The position numbers and the translations under genes are program-made. From Methylocystis parvus OBBP (GTDB lineage Bacteria; Pseudomonadota; Alphaproteobacteria; Rhizobiales; Beijerinckiaceae), in assembly GCF_027571405.1 (NCBI RefSeq), contig NZ_CP092969.1:1-64000 (forward strand): DNA of 64,000 nt, written 5' to 3'. Positions 45,265-54,318 of this stretch are shown piece after piece. Each line of letters begins with the position of its first letter. Position 1 is the stretch's first letter. The notes under the pieces are model-generated. The model searched no databases, was not told the DNA's origin, and worked only from the letters and a program-made list of their open reading frames with translations.

Positions 45265-46106
45265 TACCACTGGTCAGGAAACGCCAGGCCTCCGCGTTCC
45301 CCAAGGACTTCCTCGGTGACAGGCTGAAGGCGAAGCACCTCGATCTGGTGGATCGTTACTACACGAGCATGGAGAGCGACAAACCGATCGCGTTTGCATC
45401 CGGCAAATGGAAATCAGCCAAAACCAAAGTCCGGGCCGACAGTGCCAAGAAATGTGCCTACTGCGAAGCTTCTACGTCGGTCGTTGCACATGGTGACGTC
45501 GAGCATTTTAGACCAAAGGCGCTCTATTGGTGGCTGGCCTACGACTTCGACAACTATCTGTTTTCATGCCAGATCTGCAATCAGATCTACAAGAAGGACT
45601 TCTTTCCCGTAACGCCTGAGAACCAGCGTTTGCCGGGACCAGCCATGCCAGCGGCTAGGCCTGTCGATCCCGGTGACCTTGCGGTGTTGTCAAAAGCTCT
45701 CGCGATTGACGGTTCTCTGTCCGATGACGGCCTCGTCAGGCAGCGATGGGCAGCCGAGGACGCCGATCTGGTGCATCCCTACCTTGAAGATCCGACAACA
45801 ATTTTTGGCTACGAGGCAGACGATAGCAACGAAGAGGTGTGGATTCGGCCAGGCGCGCATGCCAAGTCGGATCGCGCCTATGCTGCTGCCGAGACCTATC
45901 TGGGGCTCAATCGTGAAGAACTACGACGGGATCGATATCATCACTACAGTTTTCTGGCGATCATGAAGCTTGCGATGTTGGACAATGAAATCTCGCAAAG
46001 CACTCGTACCCGCATCCTTAAGGAATTCGAGAGACTAGCAGACACGACAGCTCCATATGCAGGAATGAATCGCTTTTTTCTTAGAGCTTGGCGTATTTTT
46101 ACCTAA
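45261..46106 (+). CDS. Septu-like PtuB HNH endonuclease
   Basis: The 281-residue protein has an HNH/zinc-finger nuclease core: C65-x-x-C68 (KKCAYCEAS), DVEHFRPK with His82, and C103-x-x-C106-N107 (FSCQICNQIY). The DVEHFRPK block is characteristic of PtuB and of the HNH proteins associated with retrons. It is longer than usual for PtuB and ends in a helical domain. No reverse transcriptase is adjacent, so Septu is the better label. It is the last gene of the defence cargo. Confidence 0.75.
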   Translation: MIPLVRKRQASAFPKDFLGDRLKAKHLDLVDRYYTSMESDKPIAFASGKWKSAKTKVRADSAKKCAYCEASTSVVAHGDVEHFRPKALYWWLAYDFDNYLFSCQICNQIYKKDFFPVTPENQRLPGPAMPAARPVDPGDLAVLSKALAIDGSLSDDGLVRQRWAAEDADLVHPYLEDPTTIFGYEADDSNEEVWIRPGAHAKSDRAYAAAETYLGLNREELRRDRYHHYSFLAIMKLAMLDNEISQSTRTRILKEFERLADTTAPYAGMNRFFLRAWRIFT

Positions 46107-46274
46107 TCAACACGGTTTGCCTTTCGAAGGTTACATGAGACCGCAGAACTGCATTGCCCTCTCGACAACGGCGTCGTATCAACCATTCAGCGCGAAAGCG
46201 GACAGTCCGTTGCCGGCTCCATTTGAGACATTAATTGCCTCGTCGCAGAGCGTCAGCAGCTGGCGCATAGTCGA

Positions 46275-46700
46275 CTATTGGGCAAGGTCGTTCGCCTCAG
46301 GAACGATATCGAATGCGACCTCTTTCGAGAGACGCTGTCCTTTGGCGATCCTCCGCCCCAGCGCTTGAACGAAACTCTCATATCGTTCTCGCGCCTTCGC
46401 TTGCGCGGCAGCTTGCGCGTCCTCGGGCAATGGCGGCGTGGCGGTCAGCCAGGCGCGAATGTAAAGCGCCTGTGCCTCATTGCCGATCGCGACATCGCGT
46501 TCGAGACGTTCGATCGCGCGCGTCAGCCTGTCGAGCCGCCGGGTAATCGCGGCCTCGCGCTGGTCGGCGGCGTCAGGGGAGAGGAAGGAGGCGAGCGCGG
46601 CTTCGACGATGGTCGATTTCGACAGGCCGCGGCGCCCCGCGAGGTCGTCGAGCTTCTTGAGCAACGCGGCGTCGAAATAGCAGTTGAGGCGGGCTTTCAT
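46275..46700 (-). CDS. CopG-family ribbon-helix-helix regulator
   Basis: The 141-residue protein starts MKARLNCYFDAALLKKLDDL with the CopG/MetJ ribbon-helix-helix, followed by SKSTIVEAALASFLSPD. A long helical tail (REAAITRRLDRLTRAIERLE) comes next. This regulator regularly lies between traG and trbB in related elements, so here it marks the left edge of the traG half of the split transfer operon. Confidence 0.82.
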   Translation of the reverse strand: MKARLNCYFDAALLKKLDDLAGRRGLSKSTIVEAALASFLSPDAADQREAAITRRLDRLTRAIERLERDVAIGNEAQALYIRAWLTATPPLPEDAQAAAQAKARERYESFVQALGRRIAKGQRLSKEVAFDIVPEANDLAQ

Positions 46701-46709
46701 GAAATGTCC

Positions 46710-48707
46710 TCAGAGTTGCAGGCCATCGCCGGGATCGAGAGTAGCCTGGCGGGCGATCGAGCCCATTTGGGCGCCAAGCGCCTGCGAGGTGACGACGCGT
46801 CGATCCGGCTGGTCCTCGCCGAAAGCGAATTCCTGTCGCGATGCAGGAAATTCCGGCGAAATCGCTTCATGCGCCGGCAGCATCGGTTCCCGTCGCACGC
46901 CGCTGTTTTCAGAATCCTCCTGGGCGGCTGGCTTGGCGTCAACCGACTTGGATGTCGGGCTCTGGCCTTGTGACGGCAGCGCTAACCAGCCCTCGGCGCT
47001 TTGGCTGGCCTCGGCTTGTCTGGCGCCCGATGGCTGAGGCGGCGGGAGAATGCGGGCGCTGAAGCGTTTGTCTTCATAATAGCGCGCCTTCCTGGCCCGC
47101 ATCGGCGGCGCGCCGGAGACGAGCACCAGCTCTTCATTCTGAAGAAGCTGCATCACTTCGCCGGGCGTCAGGAGCGGGCGCGCCGTCTCCTGACGGGAGA
47201 TCATGAGATGGCCAAGCCAGGGCGATAGCCGATGGCCGGCGTAGTTTTTCATGGCGCGCATTTCTGTGGCGACGCCGAGCGCGTCGGAGACGCGTTTCGC
47301 CGTGCGTTCGTCATTGGTGGCGAACGCGACCCGCACATGGCAATTGTCGAGGATGGCGTTATTGGCGCCATAGGCCTTTTCGATCTGATTGAGCGATTGG
47401 GCGATGAGGAAGGCCTTGAGCCCATAGCCCGCCATGAAGGCGAGCGTCGATTCGAAGAAGTCCAGTCGACCAAGCGCCGGGAATTCGTCGAGCATCAGCA
47501 GCAGGCGGCGCCGGTTCGATTGTCCTTTGAGCTCTTCCGTCAGCCGGCGACCGATCTGGTTGAGGATCAATCGCACCAGCGGCTTGGTGCGGCTGATGTC
47601 CGAGGGCGGCACAACCAGATAGAGCGTCGTCAGCCCCGGGCCGGAAACCAGATCGTCGATCCGCCAGTCGCAGCGCGACGTGACCCCGGCGACGACAGGA
47701 TCCCGGTAGAGGCCGAGAAAGGACATGGCGGTGGAGAGGACGCCGGAGCGCTCGTTCTCGCTTTTATTGAGCAGCTCGCGCGCGGCCGAGGCGATGACCG
47801 GATGCGGCCGGTCTCCGAGATGCTTCGTTCGCATCATGAGGTGGAGCGTTTCCTCTATCTGCCGCTCCGGGTCCGAAAGAAAATTGGCGACGCCCGAGAG
47901 GGTTTTGTCCGCCTCGGCATAGAGAACATGCAGGATGGCGCCGACAAGCAGGGAGTGGCTGGTCTTTTCCCAGTGATTGCGGCGCTCCAGAGCGCCTTCC
48001 GGATCGACGAGGATGTCGGCGACATTTTGCGCGTCGCGCACCTCGGCGTCGCCGCGGCGGATTTCGAGCAGCGGATTATAGGCGGCGCTTTCCGGATTGG
48101 TTGGGTCGAAGAGCAGGACGCGGCCGAAGCGGGCGCGCCAGCCCGAGGTCAATGACCAGTTCTCGCCCTTGATGTCGTGGACGATCGCCGAGCCTGACCA
48201 GGCGAGAAGCGTCGGCACGACGAGGCCGACGCCCTTGCCGGAGCGGGTGGGCGCGAAGCAGAGGACATGCTCCGGCCCGTCATGACGCAGATAGGACTTG
48301 CCGAATTTTCCGAGGACGACGCCGTCGGGACCGAGCAGGCCGGCGGCTTTGATCTCCGCTTCGCTTGCCCAGCGGGCGGAGCCGTAGGTCGTCGCGAATT
48401 TGGCTTCGCGAGCGCGATGGACGGAAAGCCCGATCGCCGCGCCCATGGCGACGAAGGCGCTGGCCGTCGCGATGCCCGCTCCTTCGAGGAACACCTCCGG
48501 CGCATAGGCGTCGAACTGATACCACCACAGGAAGAAGAGCGGGGGCAGGTAGATCGGGAGGCCACGCCCGAGAACGAACCAGGGGGAGCCGAGCTGCGGC
48601 TGGAAGCCCAGGCGCCAGGCGGTCCATTGCGTCGCCGCCCAGACGCCAAGCAGGACGATAAGGAGAACGAGCGCGATCTGGCCCCAGAGAATCTTGGTTC
48701 CGGACAT
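46710..48707 (-). CDS. traG: TraG/VirD4 coupling protein
   Basis: The 665-residue coupling ATPase has two or three N-terminal membrane helices. Walker A-like FAPTRSGKGVGLVVPTLL and Walker B LLLMLDEFPALGRL follow, with GYGLKAFLIAQSLNQIEKAY. It brings the relaxase-DNA complex to the Trb channel. The C-terminal tail is disordered and Pro/Ser-rich. Confidence 0.92.
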   Translation of the reverse strand: MSGTKILWGQIALVLLIVLLGVWAATQWTAWRLGFQPQLGSPWFVLGRGLPIYLPPLFFLWWYQFDAYAPEVFLEGAGIATASAFVAMGAAIGLSVHRAREAKFATTYGSARWASEAEIKAAGLLGPDGVVLGKFGKSYLRHDGPEHVLCFAPTRSGKGVGLVVPTLLAWSGSAIVHDIKGENWSLTSGWRARFGRVLLFDPTNPESAAYNPLLEIRRGDAEVRDAQNVADILVDPEGALERRNHWEKTSHSLLVGAILHVLYAEADKTLSGVANFLSDPERQIEETLHLMMRTKHLGDRPHPVIASAARELLNKSENERSGVLSTAMSFLGLYRDPVVAGVTSRCDWRIDDLVSGPGLTTLYLVVPPSDISRTKPLVRLILNQIGRRLTEELKGQSNRRRLLLMLDEFPALGRLDFFESTLAFMAGYGLKAFLIAQSLNQIEKAYGANNAILDNCHVRVAFATNDERTAKRVSDALGVATEMRAMKNYAGHRLSPWLGHLMISRQETARPLLTPGEVMQLLQNEELVLVSGAPPMRARKARYYEDKRFSARILPPPQPSGARQAEASQSAEGWLALPSQGQSPTSKSVDAKPAAQEDSENSGVRREPMLPAHEAISPEFPASRQEFAFGEDQPDRRVVTSQALGAQMGSIARQATLDPGDGLQL

Positions 48708-48814
48708 GCCATCAAGGATCGCGGCGAGGGGCGACAGGAAGCAAGAGGCGCAAGGAGCTGGTCGAAGAATATCGCAGCGCCGCGCACAAAAACCGACACT
48801 TCATCGAGCAAGAG

Positions 48815-50566
48815 TCAGATTCCCAGCCCCCGTTTCCGGCCAAAACTCCAGTCGACGCCGCCGCCCGGCGACATGACGCCGGAGATATGACGGCCGAGTT
48901 TTGATTCGAGCGAAGGCGACCAGGGGACGAGCTGGAATCCGAGCCCGTCGTCGATCATGGCGAAGCGGCCGGAAGCGAGCGCCAGCCGTTGCCGATAGAT
49001 TCCGGCGACAGAAGCCCCTTCGGCTTTGGGCTGGTACGAGAGTCCGGTCTCGCCCGCTAGCTTGCCGCCGATCGCTTCGAGTTCCCGTCGCCGGAGCGTC
49101 CCGAGCAGGTCGCGCGCAAACATCACGCGCTGGCCATCCCGCCGGGCGAGACCATTCACAGAGAGATGATCGATCCGGGCCGAGAGCGCTTCGCGCACGT
49201 CCTGGCCGAAACCGGCATGGGAGAGCCACGTCTCGGAGCGCTCGACGAGCCGGCGGTCGAGCCAGGTGGCGCCTTCCGTCTGGATTTGCTCGGCGAGCGA
49301 CAAATCCGATCGCACGGCGAGGGCGATCCGCTCCGCGCCCCTCGCGTCGGTGAAGCGCCGCAATTCGACGATGGCGCCGGGCGTGGCGTCGGAGGTCGCC
49401 TCGATAGTCGAAAAACGCAAATGATGGGCGCGCCCGTCGACGCCGTCGACAATGGCGTAGGCCTTTTCGGTCAATTCGTCGGAAAGTCCGCGCGCGACCA
49501 GTCGGCCGATGATCGACGGACTATCGTCCTCGCCATGAATCGAAAAATCCGCGACGCCTCTCGCGATCCTGGCCTCGCCGAGGGCGCGGTGCATGGTCTT
49601 GATGATGTCGCCGCGCAGCCCGAGGTCGCGCAATGTGCTCTCGGCGTTCTCGGCGAGCGTCCATTGCGCCGGACCGGCCAGGAACGCCAGACCAAGGCGC
49701 TGGAGCTTCTGCAATCGGCCGATCTTGTAGCGGTCGATGTCGGCATTCCAGCCATCCGCGCCTGGCCGAAGATCGACGACGCCATTCTCGTCGACGCTCG
49801 CAGCGATGGCGCGATCGAGCCGCGTCCAGCGCTCGGCGTCGACTTCCCGCGTCAGATCGTCCGCGATCTCGCGCTCGGGCTTTGGCCCCAATTCCAATCC
49901 GACGAGATGTTCCGCCCGGGCGCGCATTCCATTCGAGATATAGTCGCGGGAGATGACGAGGTCCTTCCCGTCGTCGGCCTTGCCGCGAATGAGAAGATGG
50001 ATGTGGGGATTGTCCGTGTTCCAGTGATCGACGCCGATCCAGTCGAGCTTCGTCTCGAGGTCGCGTTCCGCCTCGCGCATCAGATCGCGGGCGAAGGCGC
50101 GGAGGTCTTCGAGTTCCATGGCGTCTTCAGGGCTGACGATGAACCGGAAATGATGCCGGTCGTCCTTGCACCGCTCGGCGAAGGCGCCGGCGTCCGCCCG
50201 GTCGGAACCTGCATCGAACATGCAGGCGCGTTCCTCATCGCGCGTCACCCCCTCGCGCTTGAGATAGGCGATATGGGTCGCGAGCGGCGCCGATCGGAAG
50301 GCGCGCCCCTTGTTGCGGACGACGCGGGCCTTGACGACGACGCGGCGGGCGGTCGAAAGCAGTCCCCAATCCAGGGCGAAGGCGCGCCCTCGGCCGCGAC
50401 CGAAGGTCGAGCGCCGCTTTGCGCCGAGTTGGCCATGCGTCGCGACGCCGCCGGCTCTGTTGGCGGCGATCAAGACCTGCGCGACGAAACTCCGGGAGGA
50501 TTGGCTTCGTCCTCTTTGGCGAATGCGCCCGGGGCGCAGGCGAAGATCGTTGTCGCCGTCGTTCAT
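48815..50566 (-). CDS. VirD2/DUF3363-type relaxase
   Basis: The 583-residue protein has the relaxase metal triad HWNTDNPHIHLLIRG (about 185) after HHFRFIVSPEDAMELEDL. A DUF3363 C-terminal domain ends WSFGRKRGLGI. It nicks oriT and pilots the strand into the recipient. The catalytic Tyr is probably the one in ATHIAYLKREG. The 238-bp gap upstream (50567-50804) is the natural place to look for oriT, though I cannot identify a nick site. Confidence 0.88.
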   Translation of the reverse strand: MNDGDNDLRLRPGRIRQRGRSQSSRSFVAQVLIAANRAGGVATHGQLGAKRRSTFGRGRGRAFALDWGLLSTARRVVVKARVVRNKGRAFRSAPLATHIAYLKREGVTRDEERACMFDAGSDRADAGAFAERCKDDRHHFRFIVSPEDAMELEDLRAFARDLMREAERDLETKLDWIGVDHWNTDNPHIHLLIRGKADDGKDLVISRDYISNGMRARAEHLVGLELGPKPEREIADDLTREVDAERWTRLDRAIAASVDENGVVDLRPGADGWNADIDRYKIGRLQKLQRLGLAFLAGPAQWTLAENAESTLRDLGLRGDIIKTMHRALGEARIARGVADFSIHGEDDSPSIIGRLVARGLSDELTEKAYAIVDGVDGRAHHLRFSTIEATSDATPGAIVELRRFTDARGAERIALAVRSDLSLAEQIQTEGATWLDRRLVERSETWLSHAGFGQDVREALSARIDHLSVNGLARRDGQRVMFARDLLGTLRRRELEAIGGKLAGETGLSYQPKAEGASVAGIYRQRLALASGRFAMIDDGLGFQLVPWSPSLESKLGRHISGVMSPGGGVDWSFGRKRGLGI

Positions 50567-50804
50567 CGCGTCCTCGATCCGCGACCAGCGCCGTCACGAT
50601 TCAAGGAATATCGGACCATCGCCGCTTCTTCGGCACGGCGCCCGACCGAGCGGCACGGGTAAAGGCCTTGCGCAGCAAGGTCTGGCGCGCCGACCGTGCC
50701 GTCTTTTCTATCTTGCCTTCGGTCGTTCGTTGGCCTTCGTTCATCCCGCCTCTTGTCCAAAGGCGCGAGAGACTGCGACAACATGCGCCAAAGTGCGAAA
50801 GCCG

Positions 50805-51650
50805 TCATCGAGAGGATTCCGATGTTGCGCGCGCCACGAAAAGGTCAGCGGCGTGCAACGGATCGACATGTTCGCGAGCGTTCGAGGCGCCAGCCGAGTG
50901 CATCTCGCTTGCAAAAATTTTGTCGTGGGAATGCGCCGGGAAGAGAGGATGGGGCGCGGCCTTTCCGCTCTGCTTCGCGTCGTCGAGCTTGTCTTTCGAG
51001 ACCATTTCGTTTGACGTTGTTGACGCGACGGCGGTGACAAATATCGGCGCGCGAGGCGCGTCAGATGGCGGACTTATTGACGCAAATGGCGCGTCGCCAA
51101 AGCCGAGTTTTGGCGCCAGGCGCGCGACATAATCGGTGGTTTCGAGCGGCAACGGCCGGCCGCGAAGATGCGCCTCATAGCGCCCTGGGCCGGCATTGTA
51201 GGCCGCCAGAAATCCGTTCGCGCCATAGCGCCCATACAGCTCCGATAGATAAGCCGCGCCCGCGAGAATATTGTCGCGTGGCTCGAAGGGATTGGGGCCG
51301 AGCCCGAGTTTGGCTTGCAGTTCCGTATAAGTCTTCGGCATGAGCTGCATCAAGCCGACCGCGCCCTTGTCGGAGACGGCGTCGGCGTCGCCCCCGCTTT
51401 CCGCCTGCATGACGGCGTGCAGCCAGGCGACCGGAATGTTGTAGCGCCGTGACCCTTCCAGCATCGCGTTTGCGACGACGACTTGTGGCGATCTCACGTC
51501 GGTTGCGGCGCGAAGACCGAGCAGTTGGGCGTGCGCGTCCGAGATGAACGCGACGCAAAAGAACGCGCCAAGGACAGTGAACTGCGAAACGCGCCGGAAA
51601 TGCTCACGCCTCATGTCGATGTTTAAAGGAGTCCACGATGACGCGCTCAT
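50805..51650 (-). CDS. VirB1-like lytic transglycosylase
   Basis: The 281-residue protein contains an SLT domain with catalytic Glu in AVMQAESGGDADAVSDKGAV, then GLMQLMPKTY and AAYNAGPGRYE. An N-terminal hydrophobic segment (FTVLGAFFCVAFISDAHAQ) directs export. The ATG at 51650 is chosen for the strong GGAGGACG site and overlaps the TraF stop. It opens the peptidoglycan for the transfer channel. Confidence 0.88.
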   Translation of the reverse strand: MSASSWTPLNIDMRREHFRRVSQFTVLGAFFCVAFISDAHAQLLGLRAATDVRSPQVVVANAMLEGSRRYNIPVAWLHAVMQAESGGDADAVSDKGAVGLMQLMPKTYTELQAKLGLGPNPFEPRDNILAGAAYLSELYGRYGANGFLAAYNAGPGRYEAHLRGRPLPLETTDYVARLAPKLGFGDAPFASISPPSDAPRAPIFVTAVASTTSNEMVSKDKLDDAKQSGKAAPHPLFPAHSHDKIFASEMHSAGASNAREHVDPLHAADLFVARATSESSR

Positions 51651-52153
51651 CAATCGTCCTCCTTCGTCCAGAGAGGTGCGGCATGTCCGATGATTGCGTT
51701 GATCGGCAATGCTCCGAAATATCGACCGTCCAGCGACGCCGGCACGTCCCAGTTGAGAAGAAAGACCTCGCCGGGACAGAGGACGAAACAGCCGCGCCAG
51801 ACCGGCAGCGGTCGGCCAGCGTGATCCCTTTCGCGCGCTTCCACCATCGTGGTTCCATCAACGCTGACGCTGAGCCCTTCGCGGCAGATTTTTTGTCCCG
51901 GCAGTCCGGCGACGCGCTTGATAAGCGGGACGCCTCTGGCAAGATAGCCGCGCGCGGCGAGCCAGTCGCCGAGCGGTTTCGGCGGTCGGGCGACGACCAG
52001 GTCGGTGACGGTCAATTTGCCGATCGGACGCACGGCATAGAGGCCGACCGGCGCGCTCGACGAGACGTTCCAGATGAAAAGCGGCTCGTGCCGGAAGTAA
52101 GAAGTGGACGCGAGCGCGACGCAAGAAAGGAGAGTGAGCGCGAGAATTTTCAT
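51650..52153 (-). CDS. traF: TraF, S26-type pilin-processing peptidase
   Basis: The 167-residue protein has an N-terminal membrane segment and an S26 peptidase domain. Catalytic Ser lies in NVSSSAPVGLY and Lys in LIKRVAGLPGQ, with a C-terminal GRYFGALPINAIIGHA. TraF of IncP-like systems trims and cyclises TrbC pilin. The open frame upstream of the ATG at 52153 overlaps DUF2840. Confidence 0.9.
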   Translation of the reverse strand: MKILALTLLSCVALASTSYFRHEPLFIWNVSSSAPVGLYAVRPIGKLTVTDLVVARPPKPLGDWLAARGYLARGVPLIKRVAGLPGQKICREGLSVSVDGTTMVEARERDHAGRPLPVWRGCFVLCPGEVFLLNWDVPASLDGRYFGALPINAIIGHAAPLWTKEDD

Positions 52154-52620
52154 GCTTCTTTCTCGACTCTCAAGCGCAGCAGCCAGGCGCGATGCCGCTC
52201 GCGCGAATAGGATCGCGGCGCCAGGCCGGCGGCGAGACGATTGTGGATATGACGCCAGTGATCGGGACAGATCTCCTGCGGCGCGAAGCCGAGCGCTTCG
52301 ACGGATTCGATGGCTCTCAACACGCGCTGAACCTTCTCCCATCCGAGCGCGCGCAGCAGGATTTCCGCGCCGGGTCTGACGCCGGGGACGGTCGAATAGG
52401 TTTCGCCTGCGTTGCAGGCGCGCAGAATATCGATGCGCGAAACCAGCGTGCCGTGGCCGTTCGACGCCCAGCGCATGAAGGCGAAAATCGAGCCCGGCGC
52501 GAAGCTCGCGACACGCCGGCGCCGATCGAGCGTGCGCTCGGCGATCGGTTTGCCGAACCGAATCCGGCGCTCGATCCTGCCCTTCATGTAGAAGAGTTCG
52601 ACTTCAGTGGGAGCGCTCAT
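52150..52620 (-). CDS. DUF2840 family protein
   Basis: The 156-residue protein (MSAPTEVELFYMKGRIERRI, then SFAPGSIFAFMRWASNGHGT) is the DUF2840 family, a constant neighbour of traF and relaxase genes in alphaproteobacterial ICEs. Its function is unknown. The RWASNGHGT motif and basic character suggest nucleic-acid contact. The gap that follows has no parA, which many relatives carry here. Confidence 0.85.
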   Translation of the reverse strand: MSAPTEVELFYMKGRIERRIRFGKPIAERTLDRRRRVASFAPGSIFAFMRWASNGHGTLVSRIDILRACNAGETYSTVPGVRPGAEILLRALGWEKVQRVLRAIESVEALGFAPQEICPDHWRHIHNRLAAGLAPRSYSRERHRAWLLRLRVEKEA

Positions 52621-52870
52621 GACGCGTCTCCGCAGCGGCGAATTTTGATTTGCCGGGCGGGACACTCGTTCGCCAAGGAAGGCGCCGTTGCAACCGTACG
52701 TACGGCCGAAGAGTGAAGGGAAACTTCCTCTTTCCGGCTTCGCTCTCTGATGCCGGAATGTTGGATTGTCTCCACAGGCGTTGACTCTAAAGAAAAAGTT
52801 AGAGTCATTACGTTAGTACAAGTTAGGCGCGCCGTTTTGCGCTCGAATAGAAAGAGTTGCGACTGATTTT

Positions 52871-52967
52871 GGTTCCCGATAGCACGCGCCGAGAGTTCCT
52901 GATGGCACGCGGCGCGAGTTCCCGATAGCACGCGCGTTTTCACAGCTTATCCACAGAGTTATCCACA
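52871..52967. other. Candidate iteron origin of replication (oriV) with DnaA boxes
   Basis: Three copies of GTTCC(C/T)GAT(A/G)GCACGCG start at 52872, 52895 and 52918, an exact 23-bp period. They are followed by two perfect DnaA boxes, TTATCCACA, at 52947-52955 and 52959-52967. The boxes lie inside the last codons of the adjoining replication-initiator gene and encode its C-terminal VDNSVDKL. The gap 52621-52939 has no gene. Iterons beside a rep gene plus DnaA boxes are the classical layout of a theta-type origin. Confidence 0.65.
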
Positions 52968-53863
52968 GGCCTGCCGCTCGTGGATTTGCCGCTGCGCGAA
53001 CGGCCGTTTGGCCTGATATCTAGACATGCGGACGCGCTGCTCTCGGCAGGCTTGAAAACAAGACGCTCGCGTCCGCGCGAATTGCGATCGATCGCTAGGG
53101 CATAGCCGGGCAGCGGCTGGCGCCGTACGATGTCGCGCAATTCGAAAGCGAAGCGCTTGAGCGGCGACAGGCTCGCGGATTTGAGATGAAGATGATCGAA
53201 TTCGAACGACCAGCCGCCCTTCTGGCGACCGCCATGCTTGCGCACGATGCGATAGAGCCAGCGCTCGAGCCCGCCGGTCAGCGCGAAGTATGCGCGGTCG
53301 ATCGACAGCACCAGGTCCTTGTCGAGGACCGCGCGATAGAACCAGTCGGTCAGAACGAGTTCGACGCCGAGCGGGCGGCCGCTCGCGTCGGTTCGCTCTT
53401 TCCACTCGTTGATCCAGGAAAAGCGGCGCGTCCAGCGCTCGGCGGGTTGCCGGATGGACGTTTCGATCGTCGTCGATTGCAGCCGGTCGAGCGCGGCGCG
53501 GAAGCGATCATAGTCGCGCGCCGAGGTTCCTCGGTCGATGAAGGTGAGGATTTCGCGCGGGGTCGCCAGCATCAGGCGCGAGGTGTCGCGCCCGGCGTTG
53601 CGCGCCGCGATGATCTGCGAGGCGGCCCAGATCAATATATCCGCGTCCCAGATCGTCGCCATGCCATATTCCGGCGTGGCGTCGACGCGAATGGTCAGCT
53701 CTCCCATGCGGAAGTCGATCGGGACGACGCGGGGCGATTTGGCGAGACTGAAGAACGGATAGGCCATGAGGTCCTGCACGTCGCGCGGCGCGATGTCGGC
53801 GGGAACGCAGCGAAACGGGCTGAGCTTGAGGAGTTCGCCGGATCGATGACGGGTCGCGGACAT
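52940..53863 (-). CDS. Replication initiator protein A (second replicon)
   Basis: From the ATG at 53863 the protein has 307 residues: LLKLSPFRCVPADIAPRDVQ, DLMAYPFFSLAKSPRVVPID, TEYGMATIWDADILIWAASQ-type block, LERWLYRIVRKHGGRQKGGW. This is the RepA initiator family of ICE-like elements, with winged-helix folds. It is unrelated to the repABC RepA at the start of the window. Its 3' end contains DnaA boxes and abuts iterons, so it likely drives the origin at 52871-52967. Upstream residues to 54052 are an unlikely extension. Confidence 0.85.
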   Translation of the reverse strand: MSATRHRSGELLKLSPFRCVPADIAPRDVQDLMAYPFFSLAKSPRVVPIDFRMGELTIRVDATPEYGMATIWDADILIWAASQIIAARNAGRDTSRLMLATPREILTFIDRGTSARDYDRFRAALDRLQSTTIETSIRQPAERWTRRFSWINEWKERTDASGRPLGVELVLTDWFYRAVLDKDLVLSIDRAYFALTGGLERWLYRIVRKHGGRQKGGWSFEFDHLHLKSASLSPLKRFAFELRDIVRRQPLPGYALAIDRNSRGRERLVFKPAESSASACLDIRPNGRSRSGKSTSGRPVDNSVDKL

Positions 53864-53876
53864 GGCGATGCCTGGC

Positions 53877-54155
53877 TCAACGATCAGAACGGACAACGGC
53901 GGCGCTCGGCGTCTGGCGTCTCGCCGGCAGCACCGTCCCGACGCCGGGATCGGAGGTCGAGGCCTTGGCGCCGCGCGTGGCCCAGGCCTGCAAATCGTCC
54001 AGTCGGTAGACGACGCGCCCGCCGAGTTTCGAGTAGAGCGGTCCCGTGCCATAGGTGCGATGCTTTTCGAGCGTCCGGCCCGAGAGCCCCAGGAAACGCG
54101 CGGCTTCGGGCGTGCGCAGATAGCGCGGCGGCAGTTCGGTCATGACGGCGGACAT
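53877..54155 (-). CDS. AlpA/MerR-like helix-turn-helix protein
   Basis: The 92-residue protein (PPRYLRTPEAARFLGLSGRT, LEKHRTYGTGPLYSKLGGRV, VYRLDDLQAWA) is a typical AlpA/excisionase-type winged helix located directly upstream of repA in these elements. It may regulate repA or excision. Confidence 0.85.
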   Translation of the reverse strand: MSAVMTELPPRYLRTPEAARFLGLSGRTLEKHRTYGTGPLYSKLGGRVVYRLDDLQAWATRGAKASTSDPGVGTVLPARRQTPSAAVVRSDR

Positions 54156-54318
54156 GGGCGAGCCTTGGGAAATCGAAGCGCGCCGCCGACTATCGGCGGC
54201 TGTCGTCGATCACTTTGGCGGAGAAATTCCGGCGGGGTGGATGGCGAAGATGGGGGGCGCGAATTTCGCCACCCCTTAATGCTGCGAAGCCGTGCTACGA
54301 AACGGTTGAAGCCAGCGG

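Noticed and set aside
43873..46106. Retron (ATPase plus HNH effector pair)
   Set aside because: No reverse transcriptase or msr/msd-like region lies nearby; Septu-like is the simpler call.
49166..50662. 498-codon plus-strand frame opposite the relaxase gene
   Set aside because: Antisense shadow; the relaxase frame has all expected motifs.
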